DNA of 64,000 bases from an uncultured Bacteroidales bacterium (GTDB taxonomy: Bacteria > Bacteroidota > Bacteroidia > Bacteroidales > UBA932). Below the pieces are notes generated by a model. That model did not search any database and was not told the origin of the DNA. It saw only the letters and a list, made by a program, of their open reading frames with translations. Within the stretch, counting starts at the first letter, position 1. Each line of letters begins with the position of its first letter. Location: NCBI GenBank assembly GCA_946403855.1, contig CAMJBH010000001.1, forward strand, positions 124,001-188,000, given 5' to 3'. The translations under genes were made by a program, and so were the position numbers. Shown one piece after another: positions 17,461 to 26,685 of this stretch.

Positions 17461-18006
17461 ATGAATCGTTTTGGACTTATAAAGATATTTTTTATAATAA
17501 TCAGCTCAAGTTCTGTATTGTGCTCTTGTGATTACGAGGCCTACCGTTTTGAGCAATTCTCCCGGGAGTCATTGGCTAATTCAGTATGGAGCGCAGGTGA
17601 ATCAAATTGCGACTGTACAATCGACGGAGAAAGTGTAAAACATGCAAGATTTGAAGTGCTGCAAGGTAATGACGGGGATCATGTCAGACTCTCACTTTCC
17701 ATCTTAGATACTGACAAGCCGTTTTGTTTCCCCGCTGCAGGAGAGTGGGTACTCTCCGCGCAGGACATTGCACTGAGTGGAGCCATTTATGACGTTTCCT
17801 TTGAGCAGAGTACTTCCCTGAATTTTGCGGACCGCAGCGGGTCTGCTGAATCCTATAGCGAAAACGCCAAGGTGTCGGGTAACTTAAAGAACCTCACATT
17901 CACCAAGTTCTCTCCTTCGCCCATTATTGTCGGAAACATCAGCTATGAATGGACAAAGGACAACAAGGCGCACAAAATACTTGTCAGCCTAAAAGACCCA
18001 AGGTAG
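17461..18006 (+). CDS. Hypothetical lipoprotein
   Basis: The 181-residue protein has a lipoprotein signal ending SSSVLCSC. The mature part is beta-rich with the repeated theme of short polar strands (VRLSLSILD, YDVSFEQST, KVSGNLKNLTFTKF) and ends SLKDPR. I do not recognise a family; small Bacteroidota lipoproteins of this type with an immunoglobulin-like or lipocalin-like sandwich are common. It belongs to the AT-rich group after tilS, 78 bases after the tiny peptide, and converges on the dipeptidyl peptidase gene. Confidence 0.65.
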   Translation: MNRFGLIKIFFIIISSSSVLCSCDYEAYRFEQFSRESLANSVWSAGESNCDCTIDGESVKHARFEVLQGNDGDHVRLSLSILDTDKPFCFPAAGEWVLSAQDIALSGAIYDVSFEQSTSLNFADRSGSAESYSENAKVSGNLKNLTFTKFSPSPIIVGNISYEWTKDNKAHKILVSLKDPR

Positions 18007-18027
18007 GGCTACACTGGGATATAACAG

Positions 18028-20010
18028 CTACAACACGCCGTATTTACGGCCATAGTCGAGCATCTGCCCAAGGTAGTCGTCGGTGTAGCGGATCTCGTAA
18101 TCGGTGATCACGCCACCTTTCTCGACAGGGACTATTTCGGGATTGATGAAGCCTCCATAAGGTTTGAGATCCAGCGCGGCATAACGCTCCTTCACTTCGC
18201 GGTGAAGTGCCGGATCGATATTGACGGCATACGTCTCAACCAGCGCCTTGCCGGCGGCATAATCGCCCTCGGACTTGATACGCTGGATCTCTGCCAGGAG
18301 CCTTCCGAACAATCCGCGGAGAGCCTCATAATCAGTCACGACGAAGTAAGTCTTGCCGTCACGCACCCGCTTTTCGATGGCACCGCCGCCATTGTCAAAA
18401 CACCACTCGGCTATCAGCTTGCGGTCCTGCATGTGGGCCTCAGTATTAGGACGCCCGAGCTCTACGCGGTTGAACTGAACCATCAGGCCATTGCGAATAA
18501 AGGCATCGTATTCAGCCTTGTAGGCCTCTGCATCGGGCATAATACCCAGTTCGACAAGCTTAGGGTCGGCAGAATAATAGAGCCCGAACAAATCGGCACG
18601 TGCTTCCTCCAGAGTAGACGAAAACTCTCCCATGGCCGTGCTCGACACCCCCTTGAGCAACTGCCCGGAGCCATGTCCCAGACACTCGTGGAGGTCGGTA
18701 TGAATCTCGGAGGCATAGGAGCCGTATTTTTTGGAACGTGCTATTTCTGCCTCGTCCCATGCAAACTCGTTGAGCACACTGCGCGGCGACTCGTCTGCCG
18801 AGAAATCGTAGGCATGGGAAATATTGGCAATGGTCACGCTCTTGGAGCCGTAGTCGCAGCGTATCCAGTCGGCATTAGGCAGGTTGATGCCTATAGGGGT
18901 GGAAGGATATGAATCCCCCGCCAGGCATACAGCATTGATAACCTTGGCGCTTATACCCTTCACCTTAGCCTTCTTGAAACGCGGGTCAACGGGAGAATTG
19001 TCCTCAAACCACTGGGCATTGGCGCTAAGTATGGCGGAACGCTCCGAAGCCTTGGCATCCTTGATATTAACATGTCCTTCCCATGACCCTTTGCGCCCCA
19101 GAGGGTCGTTATAATCCTCGACGAAACCATTCACGAAGTCAACAGTGCCAAGCGTATCCCTCACCCACTCAATATTGAATTCATCCCACTTGCGCAGGTC
19201 GCCAGTCTTGTAATACTCTATCAGCAAGCCAAGAGCATTCTTCTGGATGTCATTCTCAGCAACTTTGCGGGCCAGTTCCAGCTCGGCGCATATCTTTTCG
19301 ATAGCGGGGCCGTAGATTCCACCCACCTTCCATGGCTTCTCTACTATCTGTCCGTCTTCCTTGACCACTTTCGTATTGAGGCCGTAAGATACCGGACGGT
19401 GATCGGCAGGATCCTCTATTGAAGCATAATACGCCTCTACCTCGTCCCGTGTCACGCCATCGTAGAAATTGACTGAAGATAGCTCTACAATATCTCCCTC
19501 GGAAGCAATACTCCGGCGCTGCGGGCATATTTCGGGCTTATATGCATAATCCAGCAAGAAATCAGCCTCAGAGGAACGCCCGACTGCATCCAGAAGCTTA
19601 GCAAAATAAGACCGCTCGCAAGCGGGGAAAAACTTGTCCTCGGCATAATGATGATGGATGCCGTTGCTGAAGAAAAGCCTCTTGGCGTATTCGGTAAAAG
19701 CTTCGAACTCACTGCATTTGCGGTCGCCGGCATAATTCTCCAGAACATCCTCTACAGCATGCCTGAGCGGCAGGTTATACTGGCAGTTCTGGTCCCACAA
19801 AATATCACGTCCCCACTTTGCAGCCTCTGCCAAGTGGTATGCGTACTCTTTCTGCTGAAGGCTGAGTTCGTCCCAGCCGGGCACCTGATAACGGATAACT
19901 TTTACATCAGCGAACTGATCTACCGTGTATTTAAAATTGGGGTCTTTCTGGCCGCACCCCGCCACCAACACAGCGGCCGAAACATACATTGTCATTTTCA
20001 GAAACTTCAT
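18028..20010 (-). CDS. Dipeptidyl-peptidase III family (M49) zinc lipoprotein
   Basis: The M49 signature is present: HECLGH (about residues 441-446) supplies two zinc His and the catalytic Glu, and EEARAD about 20 residues later supplies the third ligand. The protein has a lipoprotein signal (VLVAGCGQKD, Cys near 19), so it acts in the periplasm or at the cell surface, releasing dipeptides from the N-termini of peptides. Length (660) fits Bacteroidota members. It overlaps murI by four bases and is the last gene of the peptidoglycan-salvage-like operon, where trimming wall-derived or dietary peptides would make sense. Substrate is inferred only. Confidence 0.93.
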   Translation of the reverse strand: MKFLKMTMYVSAAVLVAGCGQKDPNFKYTVDQFADVKVIRYQVPGWDELSLQQKEYAYHLAEAAKWGRDILWDQNCQYNLPLRHAVEDVLENYAGDRKCSEFEAFTEYAKRLFFSNGIHHHYAEDKFFPACERSYFAKLLDAVGRSSEADFLLDYAYKPEICPQRRSIASEGDIVELSSVNFYDGVTRDEVEAYYASIEDPADHRPVSYGLNTKVVKEDGQIVEKPWKVGGIYGPAIEKICAELELARKVAENDIQKNALGLLIEYYKTGDLRKWDEFNIEWVRDTLGTVDFVNGFVEDYNDPLGRKGSWEGHVNIKDAKASERSAILSANAQWFEDNSPVDPRFKKAKVKGISAKVINAVCLAGDSYPSTPIGINLPNADWIRCDYGSKSVTIANISHAYDFSADESPRSVLNEFAWDEAEIARSKKYGSYASEIHTDLHECLGHGSGQLLKGVSSTAMGEFSSTLEEARADLFGLYYSADPKLVELGIMPDAEAYKAEYDAFIRNGLMVQFNRVELGRPNTEAHMQDRKLIAEWCFDNGGGAIEKRVRDGKTYFVVTDYEALRGLFGRLLAEIQRIKSEGDYAAGKALVETYAVNIDPALHREVKERYAALDLKPYGGFINPEIVPVEKGGVITDYEIRYTDDYLGQMLDYGRKYGVL

Positions 20011-20753
20011 ATCAAAGTAAACAGTTTTTTCAAGCTTTCATCGCTGCCGGAAGCATACAGCTCAACTCCCGGGTCAGAATCGGAAAGGTCTGTGCCATTT
20101 TGTGACAAGACATCTTTCAGACGCCTTGCCACAGCAGGCGCAGGGTCTATGAAGTTCACGCCGGAAGGGGCCATGCGCTTCATCAGAGGGAGCAAAAAAG
20201 GATAATGAGTGCAACCGAGCACTATTGTGTCCGCTCCTGCCGCCAGAAGCGGCTCAAGGCTGGAGCGCACCACCGCCTCGGCGTGCGGACCCTCAAGTTC
20301 CAGGTTCTCCACAAGTTCGACGAAGCCCCGTCCCACCTGCTCTTCGATACGTATGTGGCTCCCATACTTGCCTCTGGTATCCAGATACTTAGGCGCCTTC
20401 AGAGTACCGGCGGTGGCCAGAACACCAACCACTCCGGACTTGGTGCCCGTAGCAGCAGGCTTCACTGCAGGTTCCATTCCCACAAAAGGAATGCTGTATT
20501 CAGCCCTGAGCGTAGAGATGGCGGCGGCAGTAGCCGTATTGCACGCCACCACAACCGCACTCACGCCTTTGGACAGCATAAAATCGCTTATGACCCTGGC
20601 ACGGTCTATAATGTATTGCGGAGACTTTTCTCCATAGGGACAATGGGCATTGTCGGACCAGTAAATATAACGTTCATCAGGGAGAATCTTCCGAATCTCC
20701 CTGAGAACTGAAAGTCCGCCCGAACCCGAGTCGAATATCCCTATACGAGCCAT
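20007..20753 (-). CDS. murI: Glutamate racemase MurI
   Basis: MurI makes D-glutamate for peptidoglycan. The 248-residue sequence shows IGIFDSGSGGLSVLREI at the start, the first catalytic Cys in VVACNTATA (Cys71) and the second in LGCTHYPF (near residue 183). These act as the acid-base pair. It follows the DUF6515 gene by three bases and overlaps the dipeptidyl peptidase III gene, within an operon otherwise concerned with wall fragment salvage. Confidence 0.96.
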   Translation of the reverse strand: MARIGIFDSGSGGLSVLREIRKILPDERYIYWSDNAHCPYGEKSPQYIIDRARVISDFMLSKGVSAVVVACNTATAAAISTLRAEYSIPFVGMEPAVKPAATGTKSGVVGVLATAGTLKAPKYLDTRGKYGSHIRIEEQVGRGFVELVENLELEGPHAEAVVRSSLEPLLAAGADTIVLGCTHYPFLLPLMKRMAPSGVNFIDPAPAVARRLKDVLSQNGTDLSDSDPGVELYASGSDESLKKLFTLI

Positions 20754-20756
20754 CCG

Positions 20757-22133
20757 TTATGAGATCAACTGACCTAGTACCTCAAAGCATGCAGTGCCTT
20801 CGGCGCTGATTGTCATGCGATAGACGGTATCGTCAACTTTGTAGTAGGTATTGCCGCCAAGCTCAATGATTTCGAAATCTTCGGGCAGTCTGTCCACTAT
20901 GGCTCCGGCAGGAGGGACAATAACCGTGTACTGTCCGCCGGCACCCTTGGTGTAGAACACGCCGTCGTTGTAGAAATATTCGAGGCCTGCATCGGCATAG
21001 CTCTGCACGAGCCCGAGGCTCTGCGCCAGCGAACTTGATGCCGCTGCCATGTTGGCATTCATCGCAATGGTCTGGTTCTGCTGGGCAATCAGGGCATTGT
21101 TAGCAGCAATGGTGCTGTTCTGCTCCTGGATTGTGCGTGCATTGTCGTTAATCGTATTGTAGTAATACAGATTATCGAAATAGTATGCAAAGCGGCAGGC
21201 GGTATAGACTGCATCGGCAAGAGGGGTAAAGATGTAGCCGAAAGGAGGACGGCACACCCAGTATCTGCCAGAGTAATACCTGTACCAGATATCGTTGTAG
21301 AAGTAGTAGTCGCGGCCCCAGAAGTGGCGAAGCTCGTAGTGAGGAGGAGGCGCGGGCAGATAGTGCCCGTAGTGATGATGTCCTGCCATGTGGAAGTGAG
21401 CGGGGTTGCCTCTGAGGGCCATGGGCTCACGATGATGGTGATACATCGCACGGCCGGGGCTGGGGTTCACATGGACGCGTCCTGCACCGGGCACCATTCC
21501 GGTATGCTGGCCGGGCGAAGGCCTTACTGCGCTGTGGCTGCGGGGACGGTCGGAACGGGTGCCGTACACACCGTCAGCATAGCTGCGGGTGGACGGGCGT
21601 ACCGCCGAACGTCTGGCACCATCAAGGCTGCTGCCGGAACGAACAGCGCTGCCGGAACGAACAGCACTACCGGAACGGACCGGGGCGCCGGATGCCACAT
21701 GTGCACCGGAATTAACGGCGCTGCCGGAACGGACGGCACTGCCGGAACGAACAGGAGCGCCGGATGCCACATGTGCGCCGGACGAGACACGTGCGCCGCG
21801 GTCACGGACGTCGCTCATGCGGGTAGAACCGCCGCTCACGCTGCCGGCCGATGAACGGACTCCTGCGCTGGGTCTGCTGACGCTGCTGCTACCACTGTAG
21901 CTGCCGCTGGAACGGCTGCTTATGTGACTTCCGCCTGAAGGGCGGCTATAAGAACCTGAAGAACGGCTGAAAGATCCACCGCTGCTGCGGTTTGATCCGC
22001 CGTGATATGAAGAACCGCTGCTGTGCGAATGTGATCCGCCGCTGCGGGATTGGCCACAAACCTGGGCACCGGGAAGGAAAGCGAAGATGGCGGCTGCCGT
22101 CATCATTGCTGCAAATCTTGTCAAGTGTTTCAT
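20757..22133 (-). CDS. DUF6515-like secreted protein with Ser/Gly/Arg repeats
   Basis: A signal peptide (residues 1-28) is followed by a Ser/Gly-rich low-complexity region, then near residues 115-165 tandem repeats built on SGAPVRSGSAVRSG with a 24-residue period. Next comes a His/Pro-rich part, then a conserved Tyr-rich block (YELRHFWGRDYYFYNDIWYRYY) and a C-terminal domain ending in short beta strands (AGGQYTVIVPPAGAIVDRLP). The latter region is the part shared with DUF6515 proteins, whose role is unknown. The repeats are near-identical at the DNA level (72-bp period), so copy number may vary. It lies between namZ and murI in a tight operon. Confidence 0.72.
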   Translation of the reverse strand: MKHLTRFAAMMTAAAIFAFLPGAQVCGQSRSGGSHSHSSGSSYHGGSNRSSGGSFSRSSGSYSRPSGGSHISSRSSGSYSGSSSVSRPSAGVRSSAGSVSGGSTRMSDVRDRGARVSSGAHVASGAPVRSGSAVRSGSAVNSGAHVASGAPVRSGSAVRSGSAVRSGSSLDGARRSAVRPSTRSYADGVYGTRSDRPRSHSAVRPSPGQHTGMVPGAGRVHVNPSPGRAMYHHHREPMALRGNPAHFHMAGHHHYGHYLPAPPPHYELRHFWGRDYYFYNDIWYRYYSGRYWVCRPPFGYIFTPLADAVYTACRFAYYFDNLYYYNTINDNARTIQEQNSTIAANNALIAQQNQTIAMNANMAAASSSLAQSLGLVQSYADAGLEYFYNDGVFYTKGAGGQYTVIVPPAGAIVDRLPEDFEIIELGGNTYYKVDDTVYRMTISAEGTACFEVLGQLIS

Positions 22134-22145
22134 AAGGCAGTGGTA

Positions 22146-23399
22146 TTAATTGTAAATCCAATACTTTTGAGCCAGTGACCTGAAGGCCGGGATGTCTGCG
22201 TTCCAATAAGGAAGGATATCATCAACCTTGAATCGCTTGCTGAATTCCTTACTGACAAAATCCGTTCCACAAACTTTGTTGAACATCCCGACACGTCCCT
22301 CAGACAGCTCAAAGGGATTTTTTTTGTACAATTCATACACCGCCTGCATCACGTAGAACTGAATCAAAGTGAGCGGCGCCGCCTCGTAATCAGTGAAATA
22401 ATACTGCACCCCATGTATGAGCTTCTTGGCGCTGCTGCCATAGAAGGGTGTGTAATGCACCGCCCTCCATGCCACGCCGGGCACACGGTAGCTGTCAAGA
22501 CGCTCTTTAAGGGCCTCTGCATCAATCCATTCGGCAGCAAATGCGTCGAAGGGTATGGTGTATCCTATTCCAATATTCAGGTAATTGTTGAATTCTCCCA
22601 CCAGACCGGCGCAGGGATAGCATATCGCACTGCGCGGATAAGGGATGTTCGGCGAAGGCATGACCCATGGAAGCCCCGTCTGCTCGTAAGTCATGCTGCG
22701 GTGCCACCCCTCCATGGGGATGACTATCAGATTGCACTTTAGAGGCAGCTGGTCTCCCTTCTGCCCGCAGTTTAGCCCCTCTTCGTTGATCATCACCGCC
22801 AGCTCGCCGACCGTGAGGCCGTATATATACGGAATCCGGTACTGGCTCACATACGAATGGAAGCCTTTGCGCACCAGGTTGCCTTCCATCTTGAGGCCGC
22901 CGAGCGGGTTGGGCCGGTCGAGCACCATGACAGTGATGCCAAGGGACGCGCAAGTGCGCATGGCAAGGCCCAGGCAGCTTATGAAAGTATAGGACCTGGA
23001 GCCCACGTCTTGAATGTCGTACACAAGTACATCTATCCCCTTCATCATCTCGGGAGTGGCCTGTCTCGTGGCTCCGTAGAGCGAGTGCACCGGAAGACCG
23101 GTAGCATCGTCTTTGCCCGACTCCACCTTGCCGCCTGCCCAGATGTCGCCGCGTACCCCATGTTCCGGTGCGAACAGAGCCACCAGGTTGACGTTTTCAC
23201 GGAGTATGTCTATGGTGGAGCGCATCTGGGAATCAACGCCGCTGGGATTGGTGAGAAGCCCCACGCGCTTCCCTTTCAGGCCTTCAAAATCCCGCTCGCG
23301 CAGAACTTCTATTCCAGGTTTGACACGTGCAAAAGTTGCAACGCTTATTGCAAGCGCCGCCGCACAAAGAAAGTAACGAAGAAGGTTGCGAGACAGCAT
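22146..23399 (-). CDS. namZ: NamZ-family (DUF1343) exo-beta-N-acetylmuramidase
   Basis: The protein matches the DUF1343 family, whose B. subtilis and Tannerella members (NamZ) release MurNAc from the non-reducing end of wall fragments. Visible are GLKGKRVGLLTNPSGVD, LFAPEHGVRGD, VYDIQDVGSRSYTFI, VLDRPNPLGG and the tail around GMFNKVCGTDF. The start at 23399 gives a Sec signal ending SVATFA; the frame is open further upstream only because it lies in the ampG 3' region. It overlaps ampG by 55 bases. Location beside AmpG fits MurNAc recovery in the periplasm. Confidence 0.92.
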   Translation of the reverse strand: MLSRNLLRYFLCAAALAISVATFARVKPGIEVLRERDFEGLKGKRVGLLTNPSGVDSQMRSTIDILRENVNLVALFAPEHGVRGDIWAGGKVESGKDDATGLPVHSLYGATRQATPEMMKGIDVLVYDIQDVGSRSYTFISCLGLAMRTCASLGITVMVLDRPNPLGGLKMEGNLVRKGFHSYVSQYRIPYIYGLTVGELAVMINEEGLNCGQKGDQLPLKCNLIVIPMEGWHRSMTYEQTGLPWVMPSPNIPYPRSAICYPCAGLVGEFNNYLNIGIGYTIPFDAFAAEWIDAEALKERLDSYRVPGVAWRAVHYTPFYGSSAKKLIHGVQYYFTDYEAAPLTLIQFYVMQAVYELYKKNPFELSEGRVGMFNKVCGTDFVSKEFSKRFKVDDILPYWNADIPAFRSLAQKYWIYN

Positions 23400-24604
23400 A
23401 GCATTACAAGTATGAAAAATCCAACATATCCCAAAGCCTCCTGCAAGTATCCGGCCACAAGTCCGGGAAGCATCATGGACAGTGCCATGAAAGCCGTGCA
23501 AATGGCATAGTGGGAGGTCTTGAGGGGTCCCTCCGAGAAATGCATCATATAGAGCATGTAGGCCGAGAATCCATAGCCGTAGCCGAACTGGTCAAGCACC
23601 ACGCACGCTCCGACGATCCATATATTCGAAGGCTGGAAAATGCTCATGAACAGATAGACAGAGCACGGCAATGCCAGCGACAAAGCCATTGGCCACAGGC
23701 ACTTGCGAAGGCCGCTCCGGGCCACTGACAGTCCACCCAGGATGCCCCCGGCCAGCAGGGCGATGACGCCGAAAGTGCCATAGACCAGGCCGAACATGTC
23801 GGTACTCAGGCCCAGCCCCCCAGCCTCGACCGGGTCTTTGAAGAAGGGGAATAGCATCTTCACGGAGAAGGCCTCCGGGAGCCTGTAGAGAAGCATGAAT
23901 GCTATGGCAAGCCAGACACCCTTTTTGCGGAAGAACGAACTGAACGCCGCTCCGAACTCACGTGCGACGTCGGCGGCATTGCGCACCTCGCCAGCACTTC
24001 TGTCATCATCCGGCTTGGGCAGGATAAAAGCGTGATACAGGGCAAGCAGCAGCAATATTCCGGCAGATACCAACATAGTCACCGACCAGGCCGAAGGGAT
24101 ATTGCCCATACGTTTTTCCAGAATTCCGGCCATGACCACCAGCACCCCTTGTCCGAACACTGAAGCGATTCTGTAGAAGGTGCTTCTGATGCCCACAAAC
24201 GCCGACTGACGTTTCGCATCAAGTGCCAGCATGTAGAATCCATCCGCTGCGATATCGTGTGTCGCCGAAGCGAAAGCGGCTATGATGAACAGTATCAGGG
24301 TGACGGTAAACGTGGTCATCTGCACCGAAGCAGCCACAAGACCTATGGCCGCAAGCATGATGAACTGCATGGTCACAATCCACCAGCGTTTGCTGCGAAA
24401 TATATCTACGAACGGACTCCAGAGGGGCTTAACGACCCATGGAATGCTTATGAGGCTGGTGAGGAGAGCAAGGGTTCCGTTGTCCATGCCCATATCTTTG
24501 AACATGATCAAGGATATGGTATTCACTATAAAATACGGGATGCCCTCTACGAAATAAAGCGTAGGAACCCAAAGCCACGGAGTTTTATTCTGAGATTTCT
24601 GCAC
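23345..24604 (-). CDS. ampG: AmpG-family muropeptide/MurNAc permease
   Basis: The 419-residue protein has about twelve membrane segments and the AmpG pattern LYFVEGIPYFIV...MFKDMG near the start, then ATHDIAADGFYM and later YGYGFSAYMLYMMHFSEGPLKTSHYAI. AmpG imports muropeptides into the cytoplasm; in Tannerella and relatives this family is tied to MurNAc uptake. The start overlaps the SpoIID-fusion gene by 20 bases and the 3' end overlaps namZ, so all three are co-transcribed. Exact substrate is inferred from context. Confidence 0.9.
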   Translation of the reverse strand: MQKSQNKTPWLWVPTLYFVEGIPYFIVNTISLIMFKDMGMDNGTLALLTSLISIPWVVKPLWSPFVDIFRSKRWWIVTMQFIMLAAIGLVAASVQMTTFTVTLILFIIAAFASATHDIAADGFYMLALDAKRQSAFVGIRSTFYRIASVFGQGVLVVMAGILEKRMGNIPSAWSVTMLVSAGILLLLALYHAFILPKPDDDRSAGEVRNAADVAREFGAAFSSFFRKKGVWLAIAFMLLYRLPEAFSVKMLFPFFKDPVEAGGLGLSTDMFGLVYGTFGVIALLAGGILGGLSVARSGLRKCLWPMALSLALPCSVYLFMSIFQPSNIWIVGACVVLDQFGYGYGFSAYMLYMMHFSEGPLKTSHYAICTAFMALSMMLPGLVAGYLQEALGYVGFFILVMLCCLATFFVTFFVRRRLQ

Positions 24605-26684
24605 CCCTGTAATAAAAATTTAAGATTTGTTTGTAGTCAAAGCCCTTCTCGGCCATCACAGCGGCGCCAATCTGGCACAGTCCCACGCCGTGGCCCCATC
24701 CGCGCCCTCGAAGGACAAAATCTCCATGGTCCATGGCGACTTCGAAGTTGGAACTCTTTAGATGCGAACTGCTGAGAGCGCGCCTTATCGCAAGCTCTTT
24801 GCCTATCGTGCGGGACTGCTTGGACCCGGTGATTTTCAGATACTTGATCCTTCCGGAGGCCCCACGTTCGACTGGTTCCAGAGATTCAATCAGTCCAAAA
24901 TCTACACCTGTACGTTCTTTGACCAGCGCAGACAACGCATCGGGAGTGTAACGCTGTTCCCACTCGTAGAAATCTTCAGTCTCCAGGTCGTAATCATTGA
25001 GCACTTTGGCGAGCAGGGATTTGTCGCTGCAATTGCAATACGGATCTTCGACACTCTGCAGGTAAGGATAGTCGCGGTCTTCCCAGCAAGTGCTGAAAAG
25101 CTCGGTGCGCCCTCCGCAGCATTTGGAGAAACGAGTGTCGCATATCTTGCCGCCGAAGCGCAGCACCTGCCCCCATGTCTGGTCTATCGCTTTGCGGACG
25201 GTCTCCCCCACCGCAAGCGTAAGCCCTTGGTAGCGCTGGCAATGGTCGTCGGCGCAAACGTCGTAATTGCTGTGCGGAACTGCAGACTCCGCCAGTTCCG
25301 GGTGGCGGCGTCCTTCCATCCGGGCCAGAGCCCAGCTGCGGGATATCACCGCATGGGCTTTGAGGAATTCCAGCGACGCCCCGGCGCTCATCTCCGAAGA
25401 AATGACGCTCAGCAGATAGTCTTCGAGCCCCAAGCGGTTGATTGCAGTCACGTTGTCGCCTTCGGCGATGAACTTCAGGGATCCGGCAAACTTTTGATTC
25501 TGAGTTCTTTGCCAGTGGAAGTCGATGCCGATGGGAACGTTGTACAAAATAAAGGTGGGCTCGGCGAACAGCGTGGACCTGGTGATGGAGTCGAAATACA
25601 GTTCATCGTACAGGGTGCCGTTGTAGTTTATTCGCCCGTCTTTGACGCTTACCTGCTGGGGACCCGCGCCGTCCGAAATGATCTCAAACTCAATCTGCGG
25701 GGCCGAGAGTATTCCGATTTCAATTTCCGGCTGCCGCCTGGTGAGCCTGAAATGAATCATCTTTTCATCTTCTTCGCTGATACTGACTTCGGAGAGCATC
25801 TCTTCCAGCATAGACGGGGTGGCTTTCTCGTAGTCCTCTTGCCTGGGTGCCACAAACACTCCGGCCATCTCGGCTGCGCCGGGACCTATGGTCAGGTGAT
25901 CGGGACCGTCGGAATAATAATGATGCGAACGCAATTCGCTGCGCATCACAACCATAAGCCTATATTCCTTCTCCGCCGCCCTGTACCATGCATACAGATT
26001 GAAACGGGGCTCAAGACCCGGATCCTTCACGGGGCAGCAGTCCAGGAACTGATAGAACAGTTTGGCCAGCGACTTGGTGGTCTGCGCCTTTATGCAATAT
26101 ACTCCGCGTGTAAAATGAGGATAATGGTACAGCTTGGCATCTTTCACCTCTGAAAGGGCAGCATCGGGAGCGTCAAGGAACTGATCTACAGCAACTTCAA
26201 GCGGCAGTGACTTGCGCGGGACAGCCTGGAAATGAAGGTGGTCGGGAGCAGAGGCGCCGCTTTTGGGACCATTGTAATAAACTGTATAGGTCTGGTACTT
26301 GAATGCAAAATCGAGCATATCCGGCAGATGATGCCAGATAGCTTGCGGCAGATGCTCCTCGCGGGCTATTACCAGGTGTTTGCGGAAAATAGGGAAAGGA
26401 TTGATCTGTATATTGTACTTGCGGCCTTTGCGTCCCTCGAATTTCAAATGGAACTGCTCCGGCGGCCGGTTTTCCACACACAGGAAGCAAGGGCGCGCGG
26501 CAAGTGCCGCTTCGTCTATATTGGCGGTGCTGGAGGCTATGCGCTCAGGGTTGAACTGTATTTTGGACTGCAGTCCGCCTATATTCAACGAACGGCTCTG
26601 CATGGTCTTGAGAGCCCTGAAATTCGCAGCAGCCAGAGGCCACACGGACAACTGGTCTTGAATGAATTTGTTCAGTTCATCCAT
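24585..26684 (-). CDS. Fusion of a DUF4922 HIT/GalT-like domain with a SpoIID/LytB domain
   Basis: The N-terminal half (about residues 1-320) resembles DUF4922 and has the histidine-triad-type motif HLHFQ (about 147-151), the HxHxQ pattern used by Ap4A phosphorylase and GDP-galactose phosphorylase for covalent nucleotidyl transfer. It also has a Cys pair, CFLC, near residue 65. The C-terminal half (about 330-699) is a SpoIID/LytB domain: GLEDYLLSVISSEMSAGAS, AHAVISRSWAL, TRFSKCCGGRTE and RGWGHGVGLCQIGA. SpoIID cleaves denuded glycan strands. The protein has no signal peptide, which sits oddly with a wall-cleaving domain, unless it acts on imported fragments. It lies between a NUDIX gene and ampG. 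Enzymatic roles of both halves here are inferred. Confidence 0.85.
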   Translation of the reverse strand: MDELNKFIQDQLSVWPLAAANFRALKTMQSRSLNIGGLQSKIQFNPERIASSTANIDEAALAARPCFLCVENRPPEQFHLKFEGRKGRKYNIQINPFPIFRKHLVIAREEHLPQAIWHHLPDMLDFAFKYQTYTVYYNGPKSGASAPDHLHFQAVPRKSLPLEVAVDQFLDAPDAALSEVKDAKLYHYPHFTRGVYCIKAQTTKSLAKLFYQFLDCCPVKDPGLEPRFNLYAWYRAAEKEYRLMVVMRSELRSHHYYSDGPDHLTIGPGAAEMAGVFVAPRQEDYEKATPSMLEEMLSEVSISEEDEKMIHFRLTRRQPEIEIGILSAPQIEFEIISDGAGPQQVSVKDGRINYNGTLYDELYFDSITRSTLFAEPTFILYNVPIGIDFHWQRTQNQKFAGSLKFIAEGDNVTAINRLGLEDYLLSVISSEMSAGASLEFLKAHAVISRSWALARMEGRRHPELAESAVPHSNYDVCADDHCQRYQGLTLAVGETVRKAIDQTWGQVLRFGGKICDTRFSKCCGGRTELFSTCWEDRDYPYLQSVEDPYCNCSDKSLLAKVLNDYDLETEDFYEWEQRYTPDALSALVKERTGVDFGLIESLEPVERGASGRIKYLKITGSKQSRTIGKELAIRRALSSSHLKSSNFEVAMDHGDFVLRGRGWGHGVGLCQIGAAVMAEKGFDYKQILNFYYRGAEISE

Positions 26685-26685
26685 A

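Noticed and set aside
24762..26153. A 463-codon plus-strand frame opposite the DUF4922-SpoIID gene
   Set aside because: No family features; the opposite strand holds two well-supported domains across this whole span.
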